A DNA stretch of 56,228 nucleotides, taken from Cupriavidus gilardii (GTDB taxonomy: Bacteria; Pseudomonadota; Gammaproteobacteria; Burkholderiales; Burkholderiaceae). Where the stretch lies: assembly GCF_008801915.1 (NCBI RefSeq), contig NZ_VZOV01000027.1, positions 1-56,228 on the forward strand. Direction: 5' to 3'. Numbering within the stretch: the first letter of the stretch is position 1; each line of letters starts with the position of its first letter. The notes beneath the pieces were generated by a model. The model was not told where the DNA came from, made no database searches, and saw nothing but the letters and a program-made list of their open reading frames with translations. This document shows positions 1 through 7,986 of this stretch, in pieces. The position numbers were made by a program, and so were the translations under genes.

Positions 1-455
1 GAGGCATCGGTCGGGGCCGTATCCATACCCGTGCTGGCGGATGATGTGGAGTTAGGTAGGGTCAGGCGTGATTTCATGGGGGCCAGTTTAGCGCAGCGAA
101 CTGGCTATTACGATAAGGATACTTATCGTAATAGCGGTGTTCGTCGCGCGGCTCGTATCCAAGCGCGCCGTTCAAGCATTGTCCCGAGAAACGCCTTACG
201 CAGCCGCTTGTGCAAGAAGGACTTATTCCGATGGATTATCGGGACAGGTAAATCACAATGGCGATCAGTCCGATCGCGGCGAAGGTCAGCAACAGGAGCG
301 AGAGCACGGCACCACACAGAGGCGTTTCCGGCAGTATTCCGCAGCAAGGACATGCGCCGCCGTAGGCCGCTGCCCCATTTCGGCAAGGATTCGTCCTACA
401 GACTCCGGCCTGCTATGTGCCGGCCACAGTCACAGACCGCGAGGCGGGACACTCC
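1..455. other. Stretch without a supported gene, upstream edge
   Basis: No reading frame here has convincing start, composition and length. It lies downstream of the fimbrial operon. It holds a perfect inverted repeat (104-135). On the minus strand, an open frame at 239-412 (stop codon 236-238) has no start codon but encodes a Cys-rich segment with GACPCCG, then a hydrophobic helix ending IVIYLSR. That could be the tail of a decayed small membrane protein. I see nothing else. Confidence 0.5.
104..135. repeat. Perfect 14-bp inverted repeat with 4-nt spacer
   Basis: Arms GCTATTACGATAAG and CTTATCGTAATAGC flank GATA. It is AT-rich in a GC-rich region and has no T-run, so it is not a classical terminator. 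Read as 10-13 bp arms around the 6-bp centre GGATAC, it has the geometry of a tyrosine-recombinase core site (two inverted arms, 6-bp spacer). A regulator operator is equally possible. No recombinase gene is in the window. Confidence 0.6.
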
Positions 456-1427
456 TCAGTAGGTGACCGTGACGGTGACCGTATCGACGTAGGTTCCCGC
501 GATCGGCGTGATTTGCGCCGGCACACGGCCGTAGACGGTATAGGTCTGCGCGGTACCGGTTCCAGTGCCCGACAAAACACTCGTGCCGGCGGTGCCATCC
601 CCCCAGGGGATCGAATAGCCCGCGTTCTGATACAGCTGGTAGCTGACCTGTTCTGTGCCGCCGCTGCGTTGCATGCGCCTGTTGCCGATGGAAGCGCCGG
701 CTGACGTGCCAGCATTGATCGACAGGGTGTAGGGGCTGCCATTGGTGCAGCGGGCGGTAATGGTGCCAGTCGCAGTCGACGCGGCAGCCAGCACGCCGCG
801 CGTGCCGAAGTCCACGTCGGTAGCTGTGATGACGCAGTCGCTGACGACGTTTGCCGTCACGGTGAAAGGAAAGCGCGCGACGGGGCTGGTCAGCGTGGCG
901 CAGTTGGGGCCGATCAAGACGTACTCGGCATAGTTCATTTCGGTAAACGCCGACGTGAACGATGATTGATAGGCGCCGGCTCGGACTGCACTCTGGTTGG
1001 CCGGAACTTGGCCATACACCGTCACGGTCGCTTGCCCGGTACCGAGCGTCATCGGGATGTCGAGCTGGACGTAGCTGGTGCCCGACGCCCCGCGCGTGCC
1101 CCACACCGTGGTGTAGCCACTGTTCGCATAGAGGTTGTAGTTCAGCGTCCCGCTGCCACTGGTCAGGGTGCGAGGAAGCATGGTGGTGCCACCAGAGCCC
1201 GTGCCGATACCCAGGCAGACGCGCGCGCGCCCAAGCGCGAAGCCGGTGCACTGGATCGAGATCGTGCCGTTCGCCGTTGCGGCAGCGCCCGACACCGGGC
1301 TCACGCTATTGAAGACGACATTGGACGCGGTCGCCGTACAGGTCTGGCCGTGCGCCGTCAGCGGCAGCGCAAGCCCCCACAGAAGCACTGTGGCGAGGAT
1401 GGTCAAGATGCCGGCGCGCTTCATCAT
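456..1427 (-). CDS. Csu-type fimbrial tip protein, two SCPU (spore coat U) domains
   Basis: A secreted pilus subunit of 323 residues, probably the tip adhesin (CsuE-like) of a chaperone-usher pilus. A signal peptide (MMKRAGILTILATVLLWGLA) precedes two SCPU domains. The second starts near a Cys with the pattern CVITATDVDFG and ends in a terminal beta strand typed TVTVTVTY. The start at 1427 makes an ATGA overlap with the usher stop, which fits translational coupling. It is the last gene of the operon. Two-domain SCPU proteins are characteristic of Csu tips, while single-domain ones are pilins; assignment as tip is by that analogy. Confidence 0.85.
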   Translation of the reverse strand: MMKRAGILTILATVLLWGLALPLTAHGQTCTATASNVVFNSVSPVSGAAATANGTISIQCTGFALGRARVCLGIGTGSGGTTMLPRTLTSGSGTLNYNLYANSGYTTVWGTRGASGTSYVQLDIPMTLGTGQATVTVYGQVPANQSAVRAGAYQSSFTSAFTEMNYAEYVLIGPNCATLTSPVARFPFTVTANVVSDCVITATDVDFGTRGVLAAASTATGTITARCTNGSPYTLSINAGTSAGASIGNRRMQRSGGTEQVSYQLYQNAGYSIPWGDGTAGTSVLSGTGTGTAQTYTVYGRVPAQITPIAGTYVDTVTVTVTY

Positions 1428-3796
1428 GGCACCGGCTGGCAAGTGACGCGGCCCATCATCGGCAGCGGCGACGCGGAGGCCTGATAGCCAAACGTGGCGC
1501 GGCATCTGCCCGCCGGCGGCTCGGCTTCGATGACGTTGCGGTCCGACCAGCTGTCGAAGTAGACCAGGCCGTCGTAGCCGACCATCGTGGTGGCCAGTAC
1601 GGTGCCGGCATCGTCGGCCGCCAACAATCGCGCCACGGTGCCGGCAGGCAGCGGCCGGCCGGCGTCATCGGCCAGCACCACCTGGCCACCGCGAATTGGC
1701 GTGATGTCGAAGTGCGCCAGCGCCCCCGCCTGCCAGGCCGGGGCGACGTTCAGTGTCGGCTGGCTCAGCCGGGTATTGGCCGGCAGCGCGAGCGCATCGA
1801 TGCCCACGCGATTGGCCTGATACGGCATCAGGTTCGGTACGAGGAAATGCCCATTGCGATCGGTGACGCCAATCCGACGGTTCTCGACCAACACCGGTAC
1901 GCCCGCATGGCCGCCCGTGGAAACCAAGGCAAAGCCATCGGTGACCCGGCGCGCGGGCAATACGGCCCCGTCCATCGCGACCACAGAGCCGGTCGCATTC
2001 AGGGCCGTGCGGACTTGCCCATCGAACGATTGCACGCCGCCAAGCAGCTCGCCATACGGGCCACGATAGGTCAGTTGGGCCAGCCCACGGGACAGTCCGG
2101 CGTTTCGGCTCCCCTGCACCTGCCAGCCCCAGCCGCCGTCAAAATCGGGCGTGCGGCCGGCGTTGGCGTAGAGCGTTGCCCTGCCTGCGTCGCTGCCCGC
2201 CGACACCGAGGCAGACCCTGATGGGCCGATGACGGCGGTGAGGGTCAACAGCACCCCTTGCAAGCGGGGTTCGGCGAAATCACGGTAGGCGCTCAGGCTC
2301 AGCGAATAGTCGCGGGCAAGCTGCGTCGTGAAGGCAATGGAGCCGATGCGCGAGCGGCCCAACAGTCCATCGTCCAGATGGACGTAATTGAGCGCCACAT
2401 TGCCGTTGCGTGCCACCGGCATGGCGAAGGTCGCGCGGTACAACGCCGCCGGAAACGGTGCACCGGCGCGTGCAGCGAGGTCGGTGAACTTGCCCGCGGT
2501 GCGGCTACCCTGCAAGTCCAGGGTCAGTGCAGGCGTGCGCAACTGATAGCCCAGCGAGAACAGCGCCCCGTTGCCGCGGCCGCTGCTGCCCGCGGCCGCG
2601 GCGTTGATCACGCCGGCGCCGCCAAGCCGCCAGAGCAGGCCCGCGCCGCTGACGTAAGTGCCCGGCATCGCCTCGACATGGCCTTCGAGCGTCACCGCCG
2701 AGCTCCAGCCATAGCGCAGCGAGCCGCTCGCCGCAAGCTGGCTGCCATACTGGAAGGAGCTGACGCCGTACTGCTCGCGCAGGAAGCCGGCCTCGATGGC
2801 GTAATCCACCAGGCCCGCAGCCATCATGCGCGTATCGACATACAAGGGCACCGACGTGGCCACGTCGCGACCGAGCACATCGCGCATGACAATGGTGGCC
2901 TGACCCGCACCGGTCAACGCCGGCGCGCCGCTCAGCACGAACGGGCCGCTGGGCACCTGGCCGCTGTATTGGCGCACGTTATTGACATACAGGTCGACGG
3001 CGCTCGGCACCGCGGCAGTCGCGCCCAACTGCGGCACCGGATAGGTCACCATGTCGGGGCGCAGCGCAAAGTTGCGGCGATACTGCACGCCCCCGAGCCT
3101 GACAGATCGGCTCCATGACAGCGCGCCGGAAATCGTGTCGCCCACCTGCAGTGTCGTCAGGCCGGAAGGGTCGGGACGGGTGTAGCTGGTGTCGAGTCGG
3201 ATGAACCGGTTCTGATCGCGATAGAAGGTCGCAAAGCCGGTATTGGAAATTACGCCCTGCGAGAAAAAGAAGCGCTGCTCGCTGTACAGGCCCACCGTAG
3301 CGGCTGTGCCTGGCTGCGCATAGGCGTCGTAGTTCAGCAGCAATCCAGTACCCGGCGTGACGGTGACGGAGCGACGCGGCATCGTCTCCACGAGGTGCGG
3401 CCGCCGGCGGGCGTTGTCTGCGGTCAGCCGTACCTGCTGGCGTGAAGCCATGTATTCGTAGGACAGGCCACCAATCCTGTCGAGCGCGATAGTGCCGTCC
3501 GGCCCGGCCGTCAGGTCATCGGTGCGAATGCCCATCTCATGCAACTCCTCCGGTGTGGCATACAGCCGGCCACCGCTCAACCGGAATCGCGCAACCAGAC
3601 CGAGGGCATCGCCATTGAGAATCACGTCGAGCACTACCTCGAGCGGGGCCTCTTCTGCCAACGCATTGCCGGACTGCACCGCCGCTGTCAGCGATGTCGG
3701 CGCCGCTGCCTGGGCGGCCAGGGCGGGCGGGAAGCCCAGCGATAGCGTCCACGCCACCATGAGCATCCACTGCGGGTCGGCCCAACGTTGCCGCAT
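1424..3796 (-). CDS. Outer-membrane fimbrial usher (CsuD-like)
   Basis: About 790 residues, the usual usher size. It would form the outer-membrane pore that receives chaperone-bound subunits and secretes the pilus. The chosen start gives MRQRWADPQ followed by a hydrophobic signal sequence ending ALAAQA. The mature N-terminus (LEVVLDVILNGDALG) matches the usher N-terminal domain. A long beta-barrel region and C-terminal plug-like domains follow. The frame stays open upstream to 3982, but that would overlap the chaperone and has no signal peptide. It lies 50 bp after the chaperone and overlaps the tip gene by 4 bp. Confidence 0.9.
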   Translation of the reverse strand: MRQRWADPQWMLMVAWTLSLGFPPALAAQAAAPTSLTAAVQSGNALAEEAPLEVVLDVILNGDALGLVARFRLSGGRLYATPEELHEMGIRTDDLTAGPDGTIALDRIGGLSYEYMASRQQVRLTADNARRRPHLVETMPRRSVTVTPGTGLLLNYDAYAQPGTAATVGLYSEQRFFFSQGVISNTGFATFYRDQNRFIRLDTSYTRPDPSGLTTLQVGDTISGALSWSRSVRLGGVQYRRNFALRPDMVTYPVPQLGATAAVPSAVDLYVNNVRQYSGQVPSGPFVLSGAPALTGAGQATIVMRDVLGRDVATSVPLYVDTRMMAAGLVDYAIEAGFLREQYGVSSFQYGSQLAASGSLRYGWSSAVTLEGHVEAMPGTYVSGAGLLWRLGGAGVINAAAAGSSGRGNGALFSLGYQLRTPALTLDLQGSRTAGKFTDLAARAGAPFPAALYRATFAMPVARNGNVALNYVHLDDGLLGRSRIGSIAFTTQLARDYSLSLSAYRDFAEPRLQGVLLTLTAVIGPSGSASVSAGSDAGRATLYANAGRTPDFDGGWGWQVQGSRNAGLSRGLAQLTYRGPYGELLGGVQSFDGQVRTALNATGSVVAMDGAVLPARRVTDGFALVSTGGHAGVPVLVENRRIGVTDRNGHFLVPNLMPYQANRVGIDALALPANTRLSQPTLNVAPAWQAGALAHFDITPIRGGQVVLADDAGRPLPAGTVARLLAADDAGTVLATTMVGYDGLVYFDSWSDRNVIEAEPPAGRCRATFGYQASASPLPMMGRVTCQPVP

Positions 3797-3846
3797 GTGC
3801 CGGCGCTCGGCAGCCCGAACGGCGCCCGCCACAGCCCGGTCCGTCC

Positions 3847-4632
3847 TTACCTGGCATCGGCGCTGCCAGCCTCGCCGGGGGCTGCTACGCGGACTGCAGC
3901 GGTGATGCGAACGCCATTGACCGAGGCCTCCAGCCGCCAGCTCGTAGAGGGGGAGATCCGATAGTCGGCGGGCAGCGCCCACTGGCGACCGGAGCCGGCC
4001 AGCGCATAGCCAAGCAGCCCTCGCGTGACGGCGAGCTTGGCGCCGCTCTGTGCGACCAGTGTGACATCGCTGATTTGCGCATGGCGGTTACCGCCATTGC
4101 GTGCCTCGAGCCGCCATTGCGCACTGTCTTGCCGCAGCGTGAACTGCAAGGCAGGCGGTATTCCCTGAGGCGTGCCAACGAAGACCGGCACGGAATAGCG
4201 CAATTGCACCCGCACGCCGGCGGCGGGAGGCCCGCTTTGCGGCAGCTCGTCAATCAGCAAACGGTAGCTTGTTTCTGCGGCGCTGGCGGCGGTATGGGGA
4301 TGCACCACCCGCACCAGCTGCTCCTCGCCCGGCGCAATGCGCACGATTGGTGGGCTTGCCACGACGGTGTCCGTCGGTTCCAGCACGTCGTCCAAGCCCG
4401 ATTGCGTCCAGCGGAAGACGCGCACCTGCGCATGGATGGGCGTATCTCCCTGGTTGCGCAGTATCAGCGCGCCAGCGCCAGGCGCTGTCGGCATGTCGAT
4501 ACGGATCGGCGAAATCTGCAGCGCGGCGCCATGTGCGGCGCTGGCGAGCATGGCATACGTCAGCAGCGCAGCGCGACATCGCGCCGCCGGCGCCTTCGAT
4601 CGCCGCACCCGTGTCGCGGGCGGGGCCACCAT
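3847..4632 (-). CDS. Periplasmic pilus-assembly chaperone (CsuC-like)
   Basis: A 261-residue PapD-type chaperone that caps pilin subunits in the periplasm. After an N-terminal signal/anchor region comes the first immunoglobulin-like domain (ALQISPIRIDMPTAPGAGAL). The conserved strand region PIVRIAPGEEQLVRVV follows, then a second domain with LRYSVPVFVG. Start and upstream stop share one base (TGATG), so translation is probably coupled to the pilin gene. It is the central gene of the Csu-type operon. Confidence 0.9.
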   Translation of the reverse strand: MVAPPATRVRRSKAPAARCRAALLTYAMLASAAHGAALQISPIRIDMPTAPGAGALILRNQGDTPIHAQVRVFRWTQSGLDDVLEPTDTVVASPPIVRIAPGEEQLVRVVHPHTAASAAETSYRLLIDELPQSGPPAAGVRVQLRYSVPVFVGTPQGIPPALQFTLRQDSAQWRLEARNGGNRHAQISDVTLVAQSGAKLAVTRGLLGYALAGSGRQWALPADYRISPSTSWRLEASVNGVRITAAVRVAAPGEAGSADAR

Positions 4633-5144
4633 CAGAAATTAATGGTTGCCGTGATGTTCGACGTATAGGCACCGGCCGCGGGCGTGGTCTGCGGCGGTAC
4701 GCGGCCGTACACCGTCAAGGTTTGGGCGGCGCCGTTGCCAGTGCCGGCGACCGTATCCGTGCCGGGCGTGTTGCCCCAGATCTGGGTACGAGCCGCGTCG
4801 CGATACAGCTGGTAGCGCACGGTTGCCGCAGCAGGCCCGGCCAGCAGCCGGTTCGCAATGGTGGACCCGGCCGCGGTACCGGCATCGAGGCCGACGTTAT
4901 ACGGCGCTCCGGTGGTGCAGGTGACGCTAACTGTCGTGGTCTGGTCGATATTGGCGCCCAGTACGCCCTGAGAGCCGAAATCCAGATCGGAGGCGGAAAT
5001 GGCGCAGTCGTTTGCCAGCGTCAACCGCACCTGAAAGGTGGTGGTCTTGGTGGCCGCCCCCAGCCAACTCGGAAACAGTGCGGCCAAGACCAGCGTAGCC
5101 ACGCGTCCGAGTTTTTGCTGCGGACGCAACAGGGAGAATCGCAT
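4632..5144 (-). CDS. SCPU-domain pilin subunit (CsuA/B-like)
   Basis: 170 residues: a signal peptide ending LGAATK and one spore coat U domain. The domain shows the first Cys in DCAISASDLDFG, a second Cys in VSVTCTTGAPYNV, the QLYRDAARTQIWG segment and the terminal strand NITATINF that would serve in donor-strand exchange. It is the likely main pilin or a shaft subunit. An AGGAG ribosome site lies 6-10 bases before the ATG. It follows the small SCPU-like gene by 93 bp. Confidence 0.88.
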   Translation of the reverse strand: MRFSLLRPQQKLGRVATLVLAALFPSWLGAATKTTTFQVRLTLANDCAISASDLDFGSQGVLGANIDQTTTVSVTCTTGAPYNVGLDAGTAAGSTIANRLLAGPAAATVRYQLYRDAARTQIWGNTPGTDTVAGTGNGAAQTLTVYGRVPPQTTPAAGAYTSNITATINF

Positions 5145-5206
5145 GGAACCCCTCTCCTATTGGTGTTAAGCAAAGGCTAACGCACACCGATAAGGAAGTT
5201 TCCTGC

Positions 5207-5222
5207 TGCAACGTTTTGTTAC
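5207..5222 (+). repeat. Copy of the 16-bp TGC-N6-TTGTTAC motif
   Basis: TGCAACGTTTTGTTAC matches the 16-bp sites at 15410-15425, 16165-16180 and 16245-16260 at both fixed blocks (TGC and TTTGTTAC). It lies between the two most upstream fimbrial genes and overlaps a 12-bp palindrome TTACCATGGTAA (5219-5230). It may be an old left end of the element that carries the transposition genes, or a promoter or operator of the pilin gene. Confidence 0.45.
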
Positions 5223-5237
5223 CATGGTAAAACGGGC

Positions 5238-5513
5238 TTAAAACTCAATTTCGAGCAGGGAAAAATCCTGAGCCTCGGCCATCGGTTCGTCATGTCTGCG
5301 CGATGGCGGCGTCTGCGAGATGGAGTCGATCCTAAAAGCGGTGTTAAGCGCACACGACACTTGTGGTAAGGTTCCCTCCGTGCTGGAAATGACGCAGACA
5401 TCCGGGATGGCGAGCCGCACCCCGAGCCGGGGCCATGTGGCGGCATGCGCGTCGCGCCATGGCATGCCTGGCACGATCATGGCGACGGCTAAAGCAATAG
5501 AACGGGTCTTCAT
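5238..5513 (-). CDS. Small secreted SCPU-like protein, first gene of the fimbrial operon
   Basis: 91 residues with a clear signal peptide (MKTRSIALAVAMIVPGMPWR, then DAHA). The mature part has two Cys in the pattern DVCVISSTEGTLPQVSCALN and a final strand-like segment FSLLEIEF. This resembles an SCPU fold reduced to its first and last strands, with the middle missing. No good ribosome site is visible. It reads in the operon direction, 93 bp before the pilin. Family membership is inferred from Cys spacing and position only; it could be an unrelated secreted peptide. Confidence 0.65.
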   Translation of the reverse strand: MKTRSIALAVAMIVPGMPWRDAHAATWPRLGVRLAIPDVCVISSTEGTLPQVSCALNTAFRIDSISQTPPSRRHDEPMAEAQDFSLLEIEF

Positions 5514-5784
5514 GATGCATAGAGGAAGTACCCGCCTGTAAACGGCAGATTTCTTGCAACGTTCAGGGGTAATTGGCGTGCGCCGGGCTTGCCGACGCAC
5601 GTGCTGCGTGCCTATGGGGACGTTCCCCTCGATGGCATAGGAGCCAGCGAGCCTGGCGCTGCGCTGGAGGAGCAAGACGAGTGAGGCTCGGACTTGAATC
5701 GCGGCATGCCGCCGAGCGCTTGCAGTCCCTCCCACGCCCCCTTATGGACGATGCGTTCGCGCAGCACTGTTACTAGAATTTTCT

Positions 5785-6033
5785 ATGTCGACCTTCCCGT
5801 CCCGCTTGATGCAACGAGCCCGCTATCAGGATCAGCTCCGTCTGTGTCTGCTGGATGCCCACGGTTATTCGATGACGGAAGCCAGCGTGTCCTGCGCGCG
5901 GCACCAGCGGCTCATTGAAACCGCTCGGTGCAACGGCGTGTCGGCGGACAAGGTCGCTCGCCAGCTGGCCAGGCTCGATGTGGGTGCATACCGGCGGGCG
6001 TTGCCGAGCGATCGCCCATGGAACATGGGTTAG
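5785..6033 (+). CDS. Small protein of unknown function, paralogue of the gene at 10176
   Basis: 82 residues, not recognised. It shares a clear pattern with the product at 10176-10427: RYxDQxRLxLxDxHxYSMxEA near the N-terminus, then a RLIET/GLIET motif, then a basic helix ending in an RR-rich region. Two diverged copies under selection in one 5-kb stretch support a real gene. The short, basic, helical product could bind nucleic acid, but this is speculation. No strong ribosome site precedes the ATG. Confidence 0.6.
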   Translation: MSTFPSRLMQRARYQDQLRLCLLDAHGYSMTEASVSCARHQRLIETARCNGVSADKVARQLARLDVGAYRRALPSDRPWNMG

Positions 6034-6084
6034 CGACCTCATGCAGTTCGGTTCAAGCAGTGGACGCCACCGGGGAGCGTGCAA

Positions 6085-6252
6085 ATGACCGATTTCGTGT
6101 TTGACTGCCACGCGTGCAGGCAAGTCTTGCCGCTGGAGCCACATGGTCGCGTTGCGTGTCCCGCGTGCGACTCGACCGAAGGCACGGTAAGAATGCCAAC
6201 TGGTCCCTTGGCGCAATGGTCGACTGGGTCATCCGACAAGCCAGTGAGCTGA
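6085..6252 (+). CDS. Tiny zinc-ribbon protein
   Basis: 55 residues starting MTDFVFDCHACRQVLPLEPH. Two CxxC knuckles (CHAC at 8-11 and CPAC at 25-28) are spaced as in a rubredoxin-like zinc ribbon. The rest is short and polar. A GGGAG stretch lies about 8 bases before the ATG. It follows the paralogue gene at 5785 by 51 bp on the same strand, so the two may be co-transcribed. Function is unknown. Confidence 0.6.
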   Translation: MTDFVFDCHACRQVLPLEPHGRVACPACDSTEGTVRMPTGPLAQWSTGSSDKPVS

Positions 6253-6385
6253 CGGACAGTGGTGCCCACCAGGATTGCTGACGGCTCCATTCGATGGCAG
6301 AATTCCCCCGCCCGCACCCCAATGCGGACATTGGCGCGACGCTCCCAGAAAGCTCGCGCTTTTTTTTTGCGCCAGCTCAAGGCCG

Positions 6386-6625
6386 TCATGACGGGGCTTG
6401 GCGATCGGCCTGCTCCTGGTCGTCGCGTTCGTATGGCAATCCGTCAGGGGAAAAACTGGCGAACTTCTGCACGACACCGGCAAGCGAGCGCCGTGCAGGT
6501 CGGATCCGCAATTCGTCGCCGATGCGCTCGATCTCCAGTTCGATATCCGTATCCTCGTATGCAAGCGCGGCCGGAATACAAACCGCGAACGCGTCGCCAT
6601 ACTGGAAGGCTCTCGTGATGGCCAT
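6386..6625 (-). CDS. AbrB/VapB-type antitoxin, orphan
   Basis: 79 residues of the AbrB/MazE/VapB swapped-hairpin type: MAITRAFQYGDAFAVCIPAA at the N-terminus, then a beta-rich IELEIERIGDELRIRPARR core and a C-terminal tail that would contact a toxin. GGAGG lies 5 bases before the ATG. No VapC-like PIN-domain gene is next to it on either side, so it is an orphan. A frameshifted fragment of a close homologue lies at 15319-15409. Confidence 0.8.
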   Translation of the reverse strand: MAITRAFQYGDAFAVCIPAALAYEDTDIELEIERIGDELRIRPARRSLAGVVQKFASFSPDGLPYERDDQEQADRQAPS

Positions 6626-6785
6626 TTTTCCTCCGACGGTCGTCACGTTGCAAGCGACCGGGCTTAGCGCTGCGCACAATAACCGGCAGCTGCTTCGCCG
6701 GTGACGGCGGCCCGCGACGCACCTAAGGCGAAGAAGGTAACCGAGTCTCAGCGATCCAGCCAAGCCGTGCACGGCCGCGCCCGGT

Positions 6786-7070
6786 TCACTGCAGTGGGGT
6801 AGCCCGGCCCAAGGTGAACGTCATCAGCCCCTCATCGAGCGCCTTTTTGATACAGCCAATCAATTGGCCGGAGGCCTCCGGCGTCAAGCTCAACACGGTG
6901 CGCATCCCTTCCACCTGGCCGGAGATGCCCATGACGACATTGATCTCGACGCGGTTGCCCTTCAGCGTCACGCTCAACGGCCCGTCAACGGGAATGGTGA
7001 ACGAGCGGTTTTGCACCGCGGCGTCGTCGGCTGGCTGCTGTGCGCTCGCGTCATTGTTATTTTCGGCCAC
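6786..7070 (-). CDS. Conserved-looking hypothetical protein
   Basis: 94 residues with a GTG start (GTGGCCGAAAAT). A polar Asn/Gln/Ala-rich head of about 22 residues precedes a compact beta-rich domain (FTIPVDGPLSVTLKGNRVEI) and a helical end (QLIGCIKKALDEGLMTFTLG). There is no signal peptide, membrane segment or recognised motif. Composition and codon use look genuine. The next gene on this strand is the antitoxin, 160 bp downstream. Function unknown. Confidence 0.7.
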   Translation of the reverse strand: MAENNNDASAQQPADDAAVQNRSFTIPVDGPLSVTLKGNRVEINVVMGISGQVEGMRTVLSLTPEASGQLIGCIKKALDEGLMTFTLGRATPLQ

Positions 7071-7274
7071 TTGATGTCTTGTTTGATTTTAGGGAAACGC
7101 CGTAACGTCACGTCGTGCGCTGATCCGGCACTAAGCATAAAGCAGGAACCCGGCGGTGCACGCCATTATGCCCGCCGACAGTTGACGAGGCCGGCAGCCT
7201 GGAGGCAAGTCGCCGAGAAACTGTGACTTATTTGTATCTAACAATCACGGTTGGCGGCCGCGGCAAAAAATGCC

Positions 7275-7302
7275 TGAAAAAAGACGCCCGCCGAAGCGGG
7301 CG
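7275..7302 (-). terminator. Rho-independent terminator of the 7355-7612 gene
   Basis: On the minus strand, CGCCCGC and GCGGGCG form a stem around a 4-nt loop and are followed by GTCTTTTTT. It sits 53 bp beyond the stop codon of the minus-strand gene at 7355-7612. Confidence 0.85.
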
Positions 7303-7354
7303 CTACGCCGGGTTGGGAATCCGGCGAAATCGATCGTCCGGTGAACACGGCGCG

Positions 7355-7612
7355 CTAGCGCCGGTCCGAAAAGGGGCCTGAGTGTGCTGTCAGGTGCTGC
7401 AGCAGCACGGCGTCCTCCAACGGCGCCGGCGCTGGCTCCAGGTGCAACACCGGGGCGTCGGGAAACATCGCCGCGATCAGATCGGTCGGCATCGGTTCGG
7501 TCGGCAACGGTCCCAGTTGCATGACCCGGCTGCCTTGTACTTCCGCCACCATCCAGCCTTCTGGTACACGGTAGAGGGCGGCAATCAACGGGTCGTCGGC
7601 TCGGTCGGTCAT
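7355..7612 (-). CDS. Small hypothetical protein
   Basis: 85 residues starting MTDRADDPLIAALYRVPEGW. The centre reads like a short beta-sheet (WMVAEVQGSRVMQLGPLP), followed by an acidic Pro/Ala-rich segment. CAGGTG lies about 6 bases before the ATG, and a strong terminator follows. No family is recognised. The longer frame upstream (to 7774) lacks support and would collide with the divergent gene at 7717. Confidence 0.65.
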   Translation of the reverse strand: MTDRADDPLIAALYRVPEGWMVAEVQGSRVMQLGPLPTEPMPTDLIAAMFPDAPVLHLEPAPAPLEDAVLLQHLTAHSGPFSDRR

Positions 7613-7716
7613 CGCACACCTGAAAGTGGGCACGGCAGCGATTGTAGAGTCCAGTCGCCATAAAGTGCCAGAGACGGTACATAATCCGCGTTGGAAAAAC
7701 CACACTGTCCCGCGCG

Positions 7717-7986
7717 ATGAATCTGGCCCGACTTGAGGCAACTCTGCTCCTGCTGCACACGCAGGCGGCCGCACAACGCCGTCGCCTATTCAGGCAACGC
7801 TGGCGCCCTGGCCGCATTTGTGTGGCGCATGCGAACAGCGTGCTGTGGTGCTTGCATGCCCGTATCGCCCTGCTCGAGCGCTACCTGACGAGCGCGAAGG
7901 CACAACGCCAATCCGACGAGCGAGCGTGGATTTGCCGCCCATGGCTAAGGTGTAGCGAATGGGCGACCCGCGCACGACAACGATGA
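7717..7986 (+). CDS. Possible small basic protein upstream of the diguanylate cyclase
   Basis: 89 residues, Arg/Leu/Ala-rich and probably helical (LARLEATLLLLHTQAAAQRR), no family recognised. Support is modest: its TGA overlaps the ATG of the cyclase gene as ATGA, the arrangement of coupled genes. There is no ribosome site before its ATG. It may be a real coupled leader gene or a chance frame. Confidence 0.35.
   Translation: MNLARLEATLLLLHTQAAAQRRRLFRQRWRPGRICVAHANSVLWCLHARIALLERYLTSAKAQRQSDERAWICRPWLRCSEWATRARQR

Noticed and set aside
430..1251. Second open frame on the minus strand inside the tip-protein gene
   Set aside because: It is out of frame with the SCPU domains and His/Arg-rich. 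It is a shadow.
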